Positions 1-10,672 of a stretch of 64,000 nucleotides of DNA are shown piece after piece. Under the pieces are notes generated by a model, which was not told where the DNA came from, did not search any database, and was given only the letters and a program-made list of their open reading frames with translations. Both the position numbers and the translations under genes were made by a program. The first letter of the stretch is position 1; each line of letters starts with the position of its first letter. The stretch is from Capitulum mitella (lineage: Eukaryota > Arthropoda > Thecostraca > Pollicipedomorpha > Pollicipedidae), in assembly GCA_030062745.1 (NCBI GenBank), contig CP099849.1, positions 17,111,307 through 17,175,306 on the forward strand. The letters are read 5' to 3'.

Positions 1-729
1 GAGGGGTTCTTTAAATTTTTAGTCTTTAAAGGTGAGAATGCATTGCTATATTACAGGCACCAACACGCACAGTCCCCGAATTACTGGTACAGTCAAATAT
101 TAAAAGCAAACAGAAGGAAAGAGTGGGTGGGTGTGAATAAAGAGAGAGAGAGAGAGAGAGAGAAGGAATGAGGGAGAGGGAAATTTACTTGAAAAGAAAC
201 CCAACGCACTATCAAAGCCTGCGATCCAAAACTCCTGCATCCATAACCGTGCTATGGCGTCATATTTGGAGTTGAGCTATCCACAGTACATAGCTGATGT
301 GACGTCGTTTGAACTGACAATCAGCCAATCACCTCTTCCTCATTGGCGTTCCATCCTGGAGAAAAATGGCACAAGCGGTAACTCTTTCTAAGTAGTGAGC
401 TTAACATCATGCAACAAGATTTTTTACTGACTGCGTACCCAGCTAACACATGACGTCGTTATAACGTTGCGCCAAGGTTGTACTTTGGTAATCGAAAATT
501 TTACGTTGCCAAAACCTAGTGACAACGATGTGAGCGTTGCTAGATTACCAAGTTGTCCTGATATTGTAATTAAACGTCCTATAGGACGATATTATTAAAC
601 GTCCTATTAAACGTCCTGTTATCGTGGTGAAAGTACGTTTTACTGGCACTTTTCGATGACAAAAACGTTCCGCTGGATTGATATTGTTAAGATCATCACG
701 CTGCAAGGGCGTTCCCACATGGCTTCAAG
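1..729 (+). repeat. Unit A proximal flank with AG microsatellite
   Basis: This non-coding block is shared with 8221-8967 (B), 15141-15815 (C) and 20460-21151 (D). It includes an (AG)n run at 141-163. The run is far longer in D (20611-20720) and short in C (15287-15303), so it is a fast-changing marker between units. No coding region is supported. Confidence 0.8.
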
Positions 730-2245
730 CAGGGACGTAGCCAAGGGGGGCCATGGGGGTCATGCCCCCCCCCCCCTCCTGAGCCAAGCGGTCCTCATTA
801 TATATATGACGACTTTGCACGAGTACGGATTAGTGATCACACAGATGTTGCAAAAACAAGCATGACATGTTTTCCTGAGCGTTTACCCTATTCCCGAAGG
901 GGGGGGGCTGAATCCGCCCCTTTAGGTTTTTTGCTCGCCAATTCCAGGGTTTCTGACGCAGCTTCACGAAACTTGGTCACGTTTCCTACCTATTCTTTCT
1001 ACGTGCTGTGACAGAATTTCGTAATTCTATTTTGCTCAGGGGCGGAGTCAGACGTTTTTGGGAGGCACCTCAGGCCATTTTTGGTCCTGTTGAGGGTAAA
1101 AGAAAATGATTGCTAAAATTAGCGTTTTTAAGATAAAACTTAAAACTTTATATCAATGTATAGAAAAATAGCTGAGCAAGGTGCAAATGCAATTTTGTTT
1201 GTCTGAGGTCACTACAAGGTTAGGCGAAGAGCAAAAGTCAAAATTTGGTTTTATAATAATACTTTTGGCGCTATTTTTTCAAATGCCAAACCCGGGATAG
1301 ATATGACGTAGAAGGATGTCCTCTACTTGTGCATCAAGTTTCAGCTTGATATCAGGTCGGGCCACGGAGATATGGTTTAAAATGTCAGTGCTCATAACCT
1401 ATATCACAATAGCCGTAAAACGAATTTTTTGAAATAGAGTGAATTTAAGTGATTGAAAACGTTTACACGTAATATTAATGCACATGAGATGATTCCAAGT
1501 GATTCCAAGGTCATTGGATGTCATTTAAGATGAAAGGTCACAAGCCGATCTGAAGAGCATGTGACCTTTGACAGTTCCCCCTTTTCATATTAGAACAGGC
1601 ATATATATAATATTAGAACAGGCACCGCCTGTTCTAATATTATGCAAAAATTGCACTACGATTTGCACTTCTTTAGCGTAACATGACTAGTAGAAGCCAA
1701 AAAAGCGTTTTTACTTCGTTCATTCGGTTGTTGAAAAACTAATCCTCCTATTTCCGAAACTCTGTGGACGCCTATGATTTTCTTAAAATTCGAGATATGT
1801 GTACCAATGGCAAAAGTTCCATCCATAATCTCTCGATTCATGCCAATTTCATCGAAATCGGTCCATTAACAACGGAGTTATAAGAAGTCCAAAACCCCCC
1901 ATTTTTATGTTTTTGCCCACCCCCTGTATCCACCTCTTTAAAAATTTTGAAACTTTCTTTTTTTCAAGTGTAGTTTCTGTCATGTCAAATCGATTGCCGT
2001 TGGTTGCAATGAAGTCGAACGAGTACTTCTCGAGATTTCAGGGGGCCCAATACATCCGCCCCCCTCCCTTGCCTGGAATCGGCCATACCGTGTAGCCCTC
2101 TGGGAATAAGGTTTAACATGAGGCAAATTGTATAAAATTGCTACTTCTTCCTATAAATTTTGTCATATGACAGTGGCATATGACAAAATTTCAAATTTCC
2201 CCCCACCCCCCTGAGGAAAATCCTGGCTACGTGCCTGGCTTCACG
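722..2245 (+). mobile_element. hAT-type non-autonomous element, unit A
   Basis: The element spans 730-2237 (1,508 bp). It begins CAGGGACGTAGCC and ends GGCTACGTGCCTG, so the ends form imperfect inverted repeats with the CAGGG-type terminus usual for hAT elements. It is flanked by GCTTCAAG (722-729) and GCTTCACG (2238-2245), an 8-bp target duplication with one mismatch. The interior has poly-C/poly-G tracts next to the ends and no recognisable transposase. A related leader at 45,715-45,745 lacks the element and gives an empty site. It sits about 190 bp upstream of the tetraspan start codon. Confidence 0.85.
1588..1641. repeat. Unit-A-specific perfect hairpin
   Basis: A 15-bp sequence (AATATTAGAACAGGC, 1609-1623) is followed by ACC and then its exact reverse complement at 1627-1641. 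A third partial direct copy lies at 1588-1601. Units B and C have an ordinary non-palindromic sequence at this point, so the hairpin arose in unit A after duplication. Confidence 0.85.
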
Positions 2246-2425
2246 GCAAGGCGTTTCTTGCAGGCCGGCGAAAACCGCACCATCTAGCAGCAGAATCTGG
2301 AACTACCGGCGGACGACTCATTTGGCGTCCTTGGCGTGGAGCAGTGTCAGTCGTGCGGTGCACGGCCGGTGGAGCAACAGTAGCTGGTGGCTGTCGAGGC
2401 GGATCAAAAACCGCGCGGAGCGAAG
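2238..2425 (+). promoter_or_regulatory. Leader of tetraspan copy A, lacking the TATA motif
   Basis: This stretch aligns with the leaders of copies B, C and 5. About 30 bases that carry the GATATAAG or TATATAAG motif in those copies are missing here, between GGAACTACC and the CATTTGGCGTCC block. If that motif is the core promoter, copy A may be weakly expressed or use another start. Confidence 0.5.
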
Positions 2426-2935
2426 ATGGGTGTCCAGGGCTGCTGCGGCTGCATGAACCTGCGGGATGGTAGCATCGCCATCGGCATCACGCTGCTGACG
2501 CTGAGCGGCCTGTCTCTAATGTACGAAGTGGGCACCTTCATCTACGCGGGGGTCAGTGATTCGCAGACAGGACCTCCAGCTTGGGCGATGGTGCTCAGCA
2601 TCGCGTTCGGCTTAGTGCACGTGGTCTTCAACGCTCTACTGGTCCACGGCACGCGCAAGGCGCGTCGCGGCATGGTGCTAGCCTGGATCATCTATCAGGG
2701 CATCGTTGCCGGACTGGGAAGTGCAGCGGCGGTGATTCTCTTCATCTACTCCTGCGCGACAGGAATCGTCATCCTGATCATCATCGCGCTGGCCTTCTGC
2801 GGCTTCATGGCGGCATACTGGTACTGGTTTGTTGTCGTCCTGAGCTTCTACCTCGAGATGAGGGAGCACACGGGCACTGTGTACATGCGGACGATGGACT
2901 CGATGGAGAAGCAAGCGCAGAGGCCAATGTACTGA
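2426..2935 (+). CDS. Four-helix membrane protein, copy A
   Basis: A single-exon frame of 169 aa. The start chosen is the ATG at 2426, with A at -3 and G at +4. In-frame GTG codons further upstream are unlikely starts in an animal gene. The N-terminus carries CC-G-C (Cys6, 7, 9), then LRDGSIAIG. This resembles the Cys-rich leader of small arthropod tetraspan proteins of the DUF4728/pasiflora-like kind; I infer that relation from pattern alone. Helices lie at about residues 17-41, 54-74, 82-107 and 113-141. A short outer loop (about 42-53) contains GPP, and the last 28 residues are polar and probably cytosolic, with a YxxM motif (142-145). No signal peptide is seen. It probably sits in the plasma membrane or endomembranes; its function is unknown. 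The frame is intact and differs from B and C mainly in the first loop. Confidence 0.85.
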   Translation: MGVQGCCGCMNLRDGSIAIGITLLTLSGLSLMYEVGTFIYAGVSDSQTGPPAWAMVLSIAFGLVHVVFNALLVHGTRKARRGMVLAWIIYQGIVAGLGSAAAVILFIYSCATGIVILIIIALAFCGFMAAYWYWFVVVLSFYLEMREHTGTVYMRTMDSMEKQAQRPMY

Positions 2936-4194
2936 ATGCCAGTGCGGCCGGCCGGTGGAGGACTGTCTGAGGCGCACCGACAGACCGGCTCGGGACAGAT
3001 GAGGTGGACGAACGCGGCGAACGCTGACACCACCAGCTACGCCGGAGGAAGACGCGAACCTGTCATATACTTCCATCGTCTATCATGTACGCTTATTGTC
3101 TTGCTGCGCTAGTAATTGGCGTTTCTGGCATGAAGAGAGGCATGCTTAGATATTTTCGCCTGCGAGGGCCCACTTTACGTAAGGGCTTTTGTTAGTCTTC
3201 CTATGTTTTTTTTCGGACGACGAACTGCGTCACTAAATTATGCGTCCTATGGCGATGTATTGCTACGTCAGCATGGGCAGACATGGGTTAAAGTAATGCG
3301 TTTTGTCATCACCATTGTTGCCGGGTGTGATGATCATGGGTGTAGGAACGTTTTAACGCTGGTGGGATTGGATTCATTCTTACGTGGGTTTCTCCCATGC
3401 AACAGCGTAGGAGTTATGTTAGATTGTTCAAAGTTGGCATCACGCGCAGCGCAACCTGTTCTTTGAGTTGCCACACCATTGTTGAAGTCGTTGGGGCTAT
3501 CATGTGAGCAAACTGTGTACTGCTGTCCCTTTGCTTGTCGCGCAGTGTGCACTTCGGGTACAATATACTCACCGTGGAACACGAGCACTGGCATGTTTTC
3601 CATAGGGACGCATGTAAAGCCTTGCTGTGAGAACGCCAAATTCCGCTTCACATTCTGTCATCGAAGTTCAAGAATAAACCTCAACGAAGACGGCTTTTTG
3701 CCTGGTGCCTGTGACTGGACTCTGCTGAGTGTCACAGTTTTTCTCCCGTCAACGCACGCTCCATGGGCGGTGCCAGGCATATGAAGATTGTCCAACAAGT
3801 AAAAATCCTTCCGAGGTTCCACCCATCCCCGCTGATAGTGTCTTGTCATTCCACCTTATTCTTTCAGGATCCTTCATGAAGTTGTTGCTGTTGACGTTCC
3901 TCTCACTTGGCCCTTTGTTCACAACACATCACGGATTTCGGGGAACTAAATGATGTAATTTGATGAAGTTTCTTTTGTACTGAACTTATCCAAAACTCTC
4001 CAACCGTGACTTATTTGACACACGCGAATTAGCACCGACCGTGATAACATTGTAACCTGCCTGTCAATTTACGTGGTGCCCGAAGGTGCAGATTTCGGAT
4101 TCACATGGAAAAAGACGTCGTGAAATATCGCGGCACTCAGATCACCTCAACCGGCACAGCACACAACTGGGTTCATGATAATTCCCAATAACAG
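2936..4194 (+). other. 3' flank of copy A, non-coding
   Basis: No gene is supported here. The block is shared with units B and C, and its 3230-3960 part recurs at 62,720-63,420 outside the array. The 3505-4080 part recurs in shortened form at about 5000-5430 on the far side of the LINE fragment. An AATAAA at 3671 is not conserved in B or C, so the polyadenylation site is not fixed. Confidence 0.6.
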
Positions 4195-4986
4195 ACAGAA
4201 AGGCTAAAGAAAAGACTCAATCCGTGGTTAAGAAGGTCTTTGAATTCATCTCGATCGATCTATCTGGTAAAAAGCTGAGATGCTAGCTCAGCTGACGTAT
4301 TTGATGACGGTGCTTCCTGCGCCTAGCATCGCCGAAATGTAAGAGATAGAACGCACTGTATTCAGCTTCATTTGGGGTTGCAAAACGGGTAGCATAAAGC
4401 ACACTGCATTAAAAAAAGCTTACAGTAAAGGAGGGCTGAAAATGCCAGAGGTAGGTACGCAAGCCAATAGCCTTCAATCTATTTGGGTTAAACATTTCCT
4501 GGACGACGAAAAAATTCACACTGAAAAAACGTTATGAAGGACAACTTGGTAATCAGCAAGGGAACTCTTGTTTTTTACTGCAGATTGTCAGACTGCTGGA
4601 TGAAGTGTCAGGCACTCAGTCAGTTTTGGATAGAAACTTTGAAATCGTGGCAAACCCTGATAGAACGGGAGCCAATCGCTCTGGAGATATTTCAGCGTCA
4701 TTGATCCTGTCCGAAGCAATCTGGGACAATTGCAAGCTGCAACTAGAACAAGAAATAGGTAGTTTTAAGCAAACAATAATAGGTTTTGGGTGCAAATATG
4801 ATTGCAGATTTATACGACAAGAAGCGGATAATGACCGTGGCGAGCTAATGCAAAAATACGGGATGTGTAATTTTCTTAAATGGCAAAACATATTGAACAG
4901 TATCCCATGAGAGTGGAAAGTTGAAATTACCAACGAAAAACCAGGCAGGGTGACGATCCTGCCGCAATTTGCCGAATAAAAAAAAG
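4195..4986 (+). pseudogene. L1/Tx1-like LINE, 3' end of ORF2 (unit A)
   Basis: Joined across frames, the plus strand reads as the C-terminal part of a LINE reverse transcriptase ORF. Visible segments are ERLKKRLNPWLRRSL, then AQLTYLMTVLPAPSIAEM, then FSFIWGCKTGSIKH, then KGGLKMPEV and SLQSIWVKHFL, then EAIWDNCKLQLEQ and KYGMCNFLKWQNILNSIP. The FIWG..K, GG-L-P and SIWVK pattern is typical of L1/Tx1-group proteins after the thumb region. One extra A near 4272 and several stop codons break the frame. The fragment ends in AATAAA plus an A-run near 4976-4986, as a LINE 3' end should. The same fragment is in unit B (12,342-13,131) and absent from C. Confidence 0.8.
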
Positions 4987-5898
4987 TGCATAAAACATCC
5001 AAACTGTGTACTGCTACCTCCTCGCTTAATGTACAGTACGTACTAACGTGCGGAGGTTCTTCTCCCGTCAACGCACGCTCCAGGGGCGGCGCCAGGCAAA
5101 TGAAAATGGGCAAATAAGTAAAAATCCTTCCCAGGTTCCGCCCATCCCCGCAGATAGTGCATTCTTATTTCACCTTATTCTTTCAGTACCCGTCATGAAG
5201 TTGCTGCTGTCAATCGAAAGTCAAACTGACTTTCACTTGTGGCATTTTTCACAACACGTCGCGGATTTCAGTGAATGTAATGATGTCAGTTTGAACAGGC
5301 CCCTTGTACTGAACTTATCCAAAACTCTCCAAGCATGGCTTATCTACCGCACACGCATAAGCAACGACCGTGATAACCTGTAACCTGATAACCTGATAAC
5401 GTGTAACCTGCCTGCCAATCTACGTGCAGCGTGCTTCAACGAAAAGGAAGAGGTTTGTCTGGATCGTGTGGAATTTGGCTGAACCACGTGACTAGCCTAT
5501 CCTGTTAGCTTGACAACTTATTTGCGGACTTTGCCCCATGGTCTGCTTTATCATTAAACCGCGAAAACTCCTGCAGTCCATGAATTCATCACAGCGGCAC
5601 AGCCAAGATTTTCTAAAGGGGTGGGGGCCGGGCCCCCGGGCCCCCTTTGGCTGCGCCTATGGTTCAAACGCGTCATCTTTGTCGTGCTAAGTTATGTTGC
5701 CCGACTGGCCTTGAACTGCTGGTTCCAAACACATCTTTCTGGTTGATTTTAATCTGCTTGGTACGAGTATGTTCATCGTTCGAAATCATGAATATTTAAC
5801 GACTCGAAACGAACGTGCTACACATTGGCTTCCTTTTCATCTTAAATCATCTATTCGTAACTAATTGTACTAGTCTTATAACACGAACAGTGAAAAAC
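4987..5898 (+). other. Unit A flank between LINE fragment and TTAA element
   Basis: About 5000-5430 is a second, shortened copy of the 3505-4080 flank, so the LINE fragment lies between direct repeats. The rest is shared single-copy flank of the unit. A GC-rich palindrome is annotated separately at 5597-5657. No gene is supported. Confidence 0.6.
5597..5657. mobile_element. 60-bp GC palindromic miniature element (unit A)
   Basis: It starts GCACAGCCAAGATTTTC and ends TTGGCTGCGCC, with a central GGGCCCCCGGGCCC-type palindrome. Equivalent copies lie at 13,722-13,781 and 19,321-19,390, and a longer relative (about 180 bp) at 27,065-27,249. The ends are imperfect inverted repeats around CAGCCA(A/G)G. 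No target duplication could be fixed. Confidence 0.55.
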
Positions 5899-7125
5899 TT
5901 AACCCGAGCACGACCGTCCGTCCGTCCCGAACATCGGCGACTGGGGAGGGGGCAGTTGACTGCCCCCCCCCCTCTAACTCACGAACGGTTGGTCGCACGA
6001 TAAAAATAAGCATACCGTTGGAAAGCCTGTGACGAGTAGAGCTCGAAACTGGCCTCACATTTAGTTTTAGATAACATGTAAGTCAATTTACGCCCTATAT
6101 AAGTTTTCTCATAGCCGACTGCATGAGACTGAGAAATGGCCTGAATCTCAAGGGCTGTGACTAATAACGCATAGGTAAAGGCACCAGCGCACAAGTAAAT
6201 GTCCGCGGATGCCGATACACGTCTAATTTTCCAGATTTGTTCAATGAACGCCGAAACGTTGAGTTAAAGACACCGTAATTCTCCCGTCAGCCGTCAGTGT
6301 GCGCCGCGGCCGTATGCGGTACCAAACTGACGGGAACTAATTTTAGCGTTCCTTTATTTTCGCGGAAAAAGACGATCTATGTCAATTTTATTGATCTTTG
6401 TGGTTCTTGTGATGGTTTCTCATGCTTAAATTTGGAAAAAATTGATTAGTTGCCAATCTACAAAGTTGGCGGAGCTGTATTCGCGAGAGTCTGTTTATTT
6501 CCAAAATATGCTACTTTTTCAAACTTTTTGAGGTTCCTGGTATTAATTACGTCTGTGCAAGCTAGTTCTGCCATTTTCTACCCATTCTGAGTAATTCATC
6601 GCCGATTTTGACGATGGTACATTTGGGCCCATTGCAGTTATTCATGACCTGACCTCAGGTCAATGGCTGGAAGTCACTAATACTTTGCCCAATGACGGTA
6701 ACTAGATGTCTGCTTCACTCCACTTTAAAAATGTTATGAAATATTTCGTCAATTTCCGAAAAACGGCGATATGTCTTAAAAATGGGCTTGACCTTAGGTC
6801 AATGACCCGGAAAATTCCGAAAAATCTGAAATAGCAGATTTGTTGCATCTATCACGATCATTAATCCCTGAAAGTATTATTGAGATATCTTGTTTTGCAA
6901 AAAAGTTAGAGGGCGCTAAACTTTTTTTGACATAGGTCTGTTTGACCTGATTTAGGTCAGGCAACTGACCTGACCTGAGGTCAAAATTTTGACACGAGAC
7001 GTAAAATTGACGGGGCAAAAGTTGCACAAAGTTTCGTGACTCTGTGTTCGTTGGTTCTCTTGCAGTCCCAGAAAAACCTCAGGGGGGCAGTCAACCGCCC
7101 ACCCCCCCAGTCGGGGACGGGTTAA
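5899..7125 (+). mobile_element. TTAA-flanked piggyBac-like non-autonomous element, unit A
   Basis: The element body is 5903-7121 (1,219 bp) between TTAA at 5899-5902 and 7122-7125. It begins CCCGAGCACGAC and ends GGGGACGGG, and the subterminal blocks pair (GGGGCAGTTGACTGCCCC near 5947-5970 against its counterpart near 7085-7105). Units B (about 14,025) and C (about 19,636) hold the uninterrupted target at the same place. TTAA targets and CCC/GGG ends fit the piggyBac superfamily. No transposase frame is present. The interior is rich in TGACCT/AGGTCA motifs. Confidence 0.88.
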
Positions 7126-8220
7126 GTATACAACTCGTTGCAATCTAAACATTATTCAGCTGCATTAAACTGGCAGTCTAGTCGTTTTTCTAGTTGCCAA
7201 GGTGAGCAAGGTGAAATAGCGTTTTTCTCTCATAGTATGGCAACGACACCGAGAAAGCAGCACACAGTAAAAAAAAGCTTCAAGAATTCGCTTGAAGATA
7301 CGCATGCTTGTTTTTGTTTACACCGTTTCTGTGATGAGATCCATCATCTTGCCGTGGGTAGCCAGTATTCACATTTCCTTCCCTTCAAAGCCGCCACTGC
7401 CAGACTGTCAATACTGCCATCTTGCACACAGTCCAAAAGTGACTCACGCCGATCAAACCTGATACATGGTGATGAAAACTGGTGCACAGCTATGCTGACC
7501 GATGCACAATGTTAGGCAATGGCGCAAAACGAGTGGCGAAAGACAAAGGCATTGCCGCGCACTAGTAACGACTGCTATGCCGGTTTTACACACACAACTC
7601 TACCACTTGTCAACAAATAATGTATATGAGCGTCGAACGGAGATGATGTGACGTCTTCCCAGTCCTCAGCCGAGTGGGGCGGCGGCAGCTGCTGAGCCGG
7701 CAGTCGGAGGGGGAGGGGGCAGCGGCCGGTGAGATCACCGCCTCTCTGGCAATGCGGGGACTCCCCGGAGTTGCGGAGCCGGCCGGACGGGACGGCCATC
7801 TGGTGTGACGCAACGTGCTGCGCGGAACAGGACCGGCCTCAGAGCCGTGTGTGAGGCGTCACACGGGCATGTGCCGGCCGCGGGAAGACCCCGTCATCAG
7901 ACCTGCTGGAGTTATTCACGAATTACGGCCCTTCTATGTTGCAGGCCGGGAACGACGCCAAATACTTCCCAGCAATCTTCTGACATGAGACGTTCCTGGT
8001 GCATTCGGACATGGCTGCAGAGTGGCGTTTTGAATGCCCTTTTGCAAGTTTCATGGCAACGAAGGCATTTCACAGAATGTTAGGACAGCTTCTTTTTTTG
8101 GAGGGAGTTTTAGGTCAATGGCCTGTGGTGACCTAGAGTTCAAAAATTGACACAAGATGGAAAAACGATGCATGGAAAGGCATCAAAAGTTTGGTATCGC
8201 TACGCCTTTTAGTTTTTTGG
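7126..8220 (+). other. Unit A distal block with CpG-rich segment
   Basis: Shared with 14,030-15,140 and 19,640-20,400. A CpG-rich stretch of about 250 bp (7630-7880) is conserved in all three units. Frames through it differ by indels between units, so no protein is supported. It could be an unrecognised exon, a promoter or simply conserved by recent duplication. Confidence 0.5.
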
Positions 8221-8967
8221 CTAAGCTCAGCAAATCGGAGAGGCGTTCTTTAATTTTTTGTCATTTAAGGTGAGAATACATTGTATTATTATGGGCACCA
8301 ACAGGCACAGTCGCCGAATTACTGGTACAGTCAAATATTAAAAGCAAACAAAAGGAAAGAGTGAGTGGGTGTGAATGAAGAGAGAGCGAAAGAGAGAGAG
8401 AGAGAGAGGGAGAGAGAGAGAGAGAGAGGGGGGGAGAGAGAAAGAAAGAGAGAGAATGACGGAGAGGGAAATTTACTTGAAAGGAAACTCAACGCACTAT
8501 CAAAGCCTGCGATCCAAAACTCCTGCATCCATAACCGTGCTATGGCGTCATATTTGGAGTTGAGCTATCCACAGTACATAACTAATGTGACGTCATTTGA
8601 ACTGACAATCAGCTAATCACATCTGCCTCACTGGCGTTCCATCCTGGAGAAAAATGGCACAAGCGGTAACTCTCTCTAAGTAGTGTGCTTAACATCATGC
8701 AACAGGATTTTTTACTGGCTGCGTATCTAGCTAACACATGACGTCGTTATAACGTTGCGACAAGGTTGTATTTTGGTAATCGAAAATTTTATGTTGCCAA
8801 AACCTAGTGACAACGATGTGAATGTTGCTAGGTTATCAAGTTGTCCTGATATTGTGATTAGACGTCCTATTAACGTTTTACTGGCACTTTTCCATGACAA
8901 AAACGTTCTGCTGGGTTGATATTGTTAAGATCATCACGCTGCAAGGGCGTTCCCACATGGCTTCAAG
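8221..8967 (+). repeat. Unit B proximal flank with AG microsatellite
   Basis: Counterpart of 1-729. The purine tract at 8378-8455 is an interrupted (AG)n. Frames through it that give Arg-Glu or Ser-Leu repeats are artefacts of the tract. Confidence 0.8.
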
Positions 8968-10462
8968 CAGGGACGTAGCCAAGGGGGGCCATGGGGGTCA
9001 TGCCCCCCCCCCCGAGCCAAGCGGTCCTCACTATATATATGACGACTTTGCACGAGTACGGATTAGTGATCACACATATGTTGCAAAAACAAGCATAATA
9101 TGTTTTCCTGAGCGTTTACCCTATTCCCGAAGGGGGGGGGGGGCTGAATCCGCCCCTTTAGGTTTTTTGCTCGCCGATTCCAGGGTTTTCGACGCAGCTT
9201 CACGAAACTTGGTCACGTTTTCTAGGTATTCTTTCTACGTGCTGTGACAAAATTTTGTAATTCTATTTTGCTCAGGGGCGGAGTCAGGCAACGTTTTTAG
9301 GAGGCACCTCAGGCCATTTTTGGTCCTGTTGAGGGTAAAGGAAAACGATTGCTAAAATTAGCGTTGTTAACATGGAACTTAAAACTTTATATGAATCTAT
9401 AGAAAAGGAGCAGAGCAAGGTGCAAATGCAATTTTGTTTGTCTGACGTCACTACAAGGTTAGGTGAAGAGCAAAAGTCAAAATTTGGTTTTATAATAATA
9501 ATTTTGGCGCTATTTTTTCAAATGCCAAACCCGGGACAGATATCACGTCGAAGGCTGTCCTCTACTTGTGTATCAAGTTTCAGCTTAATATCAGGTCGGG
9601 TGACAGAGCTATGGTTTAAAACGTCAGTGCTCATACCCTATATCACAATAGCCGTGAAATGGAATTTTTGAAACACAGTGAATTTAAATGATTGAAAAAG
9701 TTTACAAGTAATATTAATGCACACGAGGTGATTCCAAGTGATTCCAAGGTCATTGGATGTCATTTAAGATGAAAGTTGGTCACAAGCCGATCTGAAGAGC
9801 ATGTGACCTTTGACAGTTCCCCCTTTTCATGTCTCTGGCACCGCCTATGCCAACATGATGCAAAAATTGTACTACGATTTGTACTTCTGTAGCGTAACAT
9901 GACTAGTAGAAGCCAAAAAAGCGCTTTTACTTCGTTCATTCAGTTGCTGAAAAACTTATACTCCTATTTTCGAATCCCTGTTGTCGCCTACGATTTTCTT
10001 AAAATTTGAGATATGTGTACCAGTGGTAAAAGTGTCATCCATAATCTCTCGATTCATGCCAGTTTCATCGAAATCGGTCCATTAACAACCGAGTTATAAG
10101 AAGTCCAGGACACCCAATTTTTATATTTCTGCCCCCCCCCCCATGTACCCACCTCTCTAAAAATTTTGACAGTTTCTTTTTTCAAGTGTAGTTTCTGTCA
10201 TGTCAAATCGATTGCCGTTGGTTGCGATGAAATCGAAAGAGTAGTTCTCGATATTTCAGCGGTCCCATTCCGCCCCCCCCCCCGCCTTGCCGGGAATCGG
10301 CCATACCGTGTAGCCCTCCGGGAATAGGGTTTAACATGAGGCAAATTGTATAAAATTGCTACTTCTTCCTATAAATTTTGTCATATGACAGTGGCATATG
10401 ACAAAATTTCACATTTGCCCCCTCCCCCTGAGGAAAATCCTGGCTACATGCCTGGCTTCACG
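8960..10462 (+). mobile_element. hAT-type non-autonomous element, unit B
   Basis: Element 8968-10454 (1,487 bp), flanked by GCTTCAAG (8960-8967) and GCTTCACG (10455-10462). It is the same insertion as in units A, C and D, because the target duplications carry the same mismatch, so it predates the array. No transposase is seen. Confidence 0.85.
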
Positions 10463-10672
10463 GAAAGGCGTTTCTCGCAGGCCGGCGAAAACCGCACCAT
10501 CTAACTGCAGAATATGGAACTACCAGGCTCATACGCGATATAAGCTCCGCAGTCGCCGAACGACGCAGTTGGCGTCCTTGACGTACAGTGGTGTTGTCGG
10601 TGCCGTGCACGGCCGGTGGAGCGACATTAGCTGGTGGCTGTCGTGGCGCATCGCAAACCGCGCGAAGCGAAG
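10463..10672 (+). promoter_or_regulatory. Leader of copy B with TATA-like motif
   Basis: GATATAAG at 10537-10544 lies 136 bases upstream of the ATG. The same motif keeps nearly the same distance in copy C (135) and copy 5 (134). This constancy, and the better TATATAAG form in copy 5, suggest a core promoter. The transcription start is not visible. Confidence 0.5.

Noticed and set aside
2581-3076. Other-frame and minus-strand frames over the tetraspan gene
   Set aside because: They recur over every copy as shadows of the biased coding frame and are rich in Arg, His and Ser. The main frame has helices and a good start context.
4605-5113. Independent genes over the LINE fragments
   Set aside because: The plus frame is a piece of the LINE ORF2 tail and the minus frame is its antisense.
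656-9247. Conserved frames starting MTKTF before the hAT elements of units A and B
   Set aside because: They run from non-coding flank into the transposon end and its C-run. Similarity between units reflects duplication, and the frames end differently.
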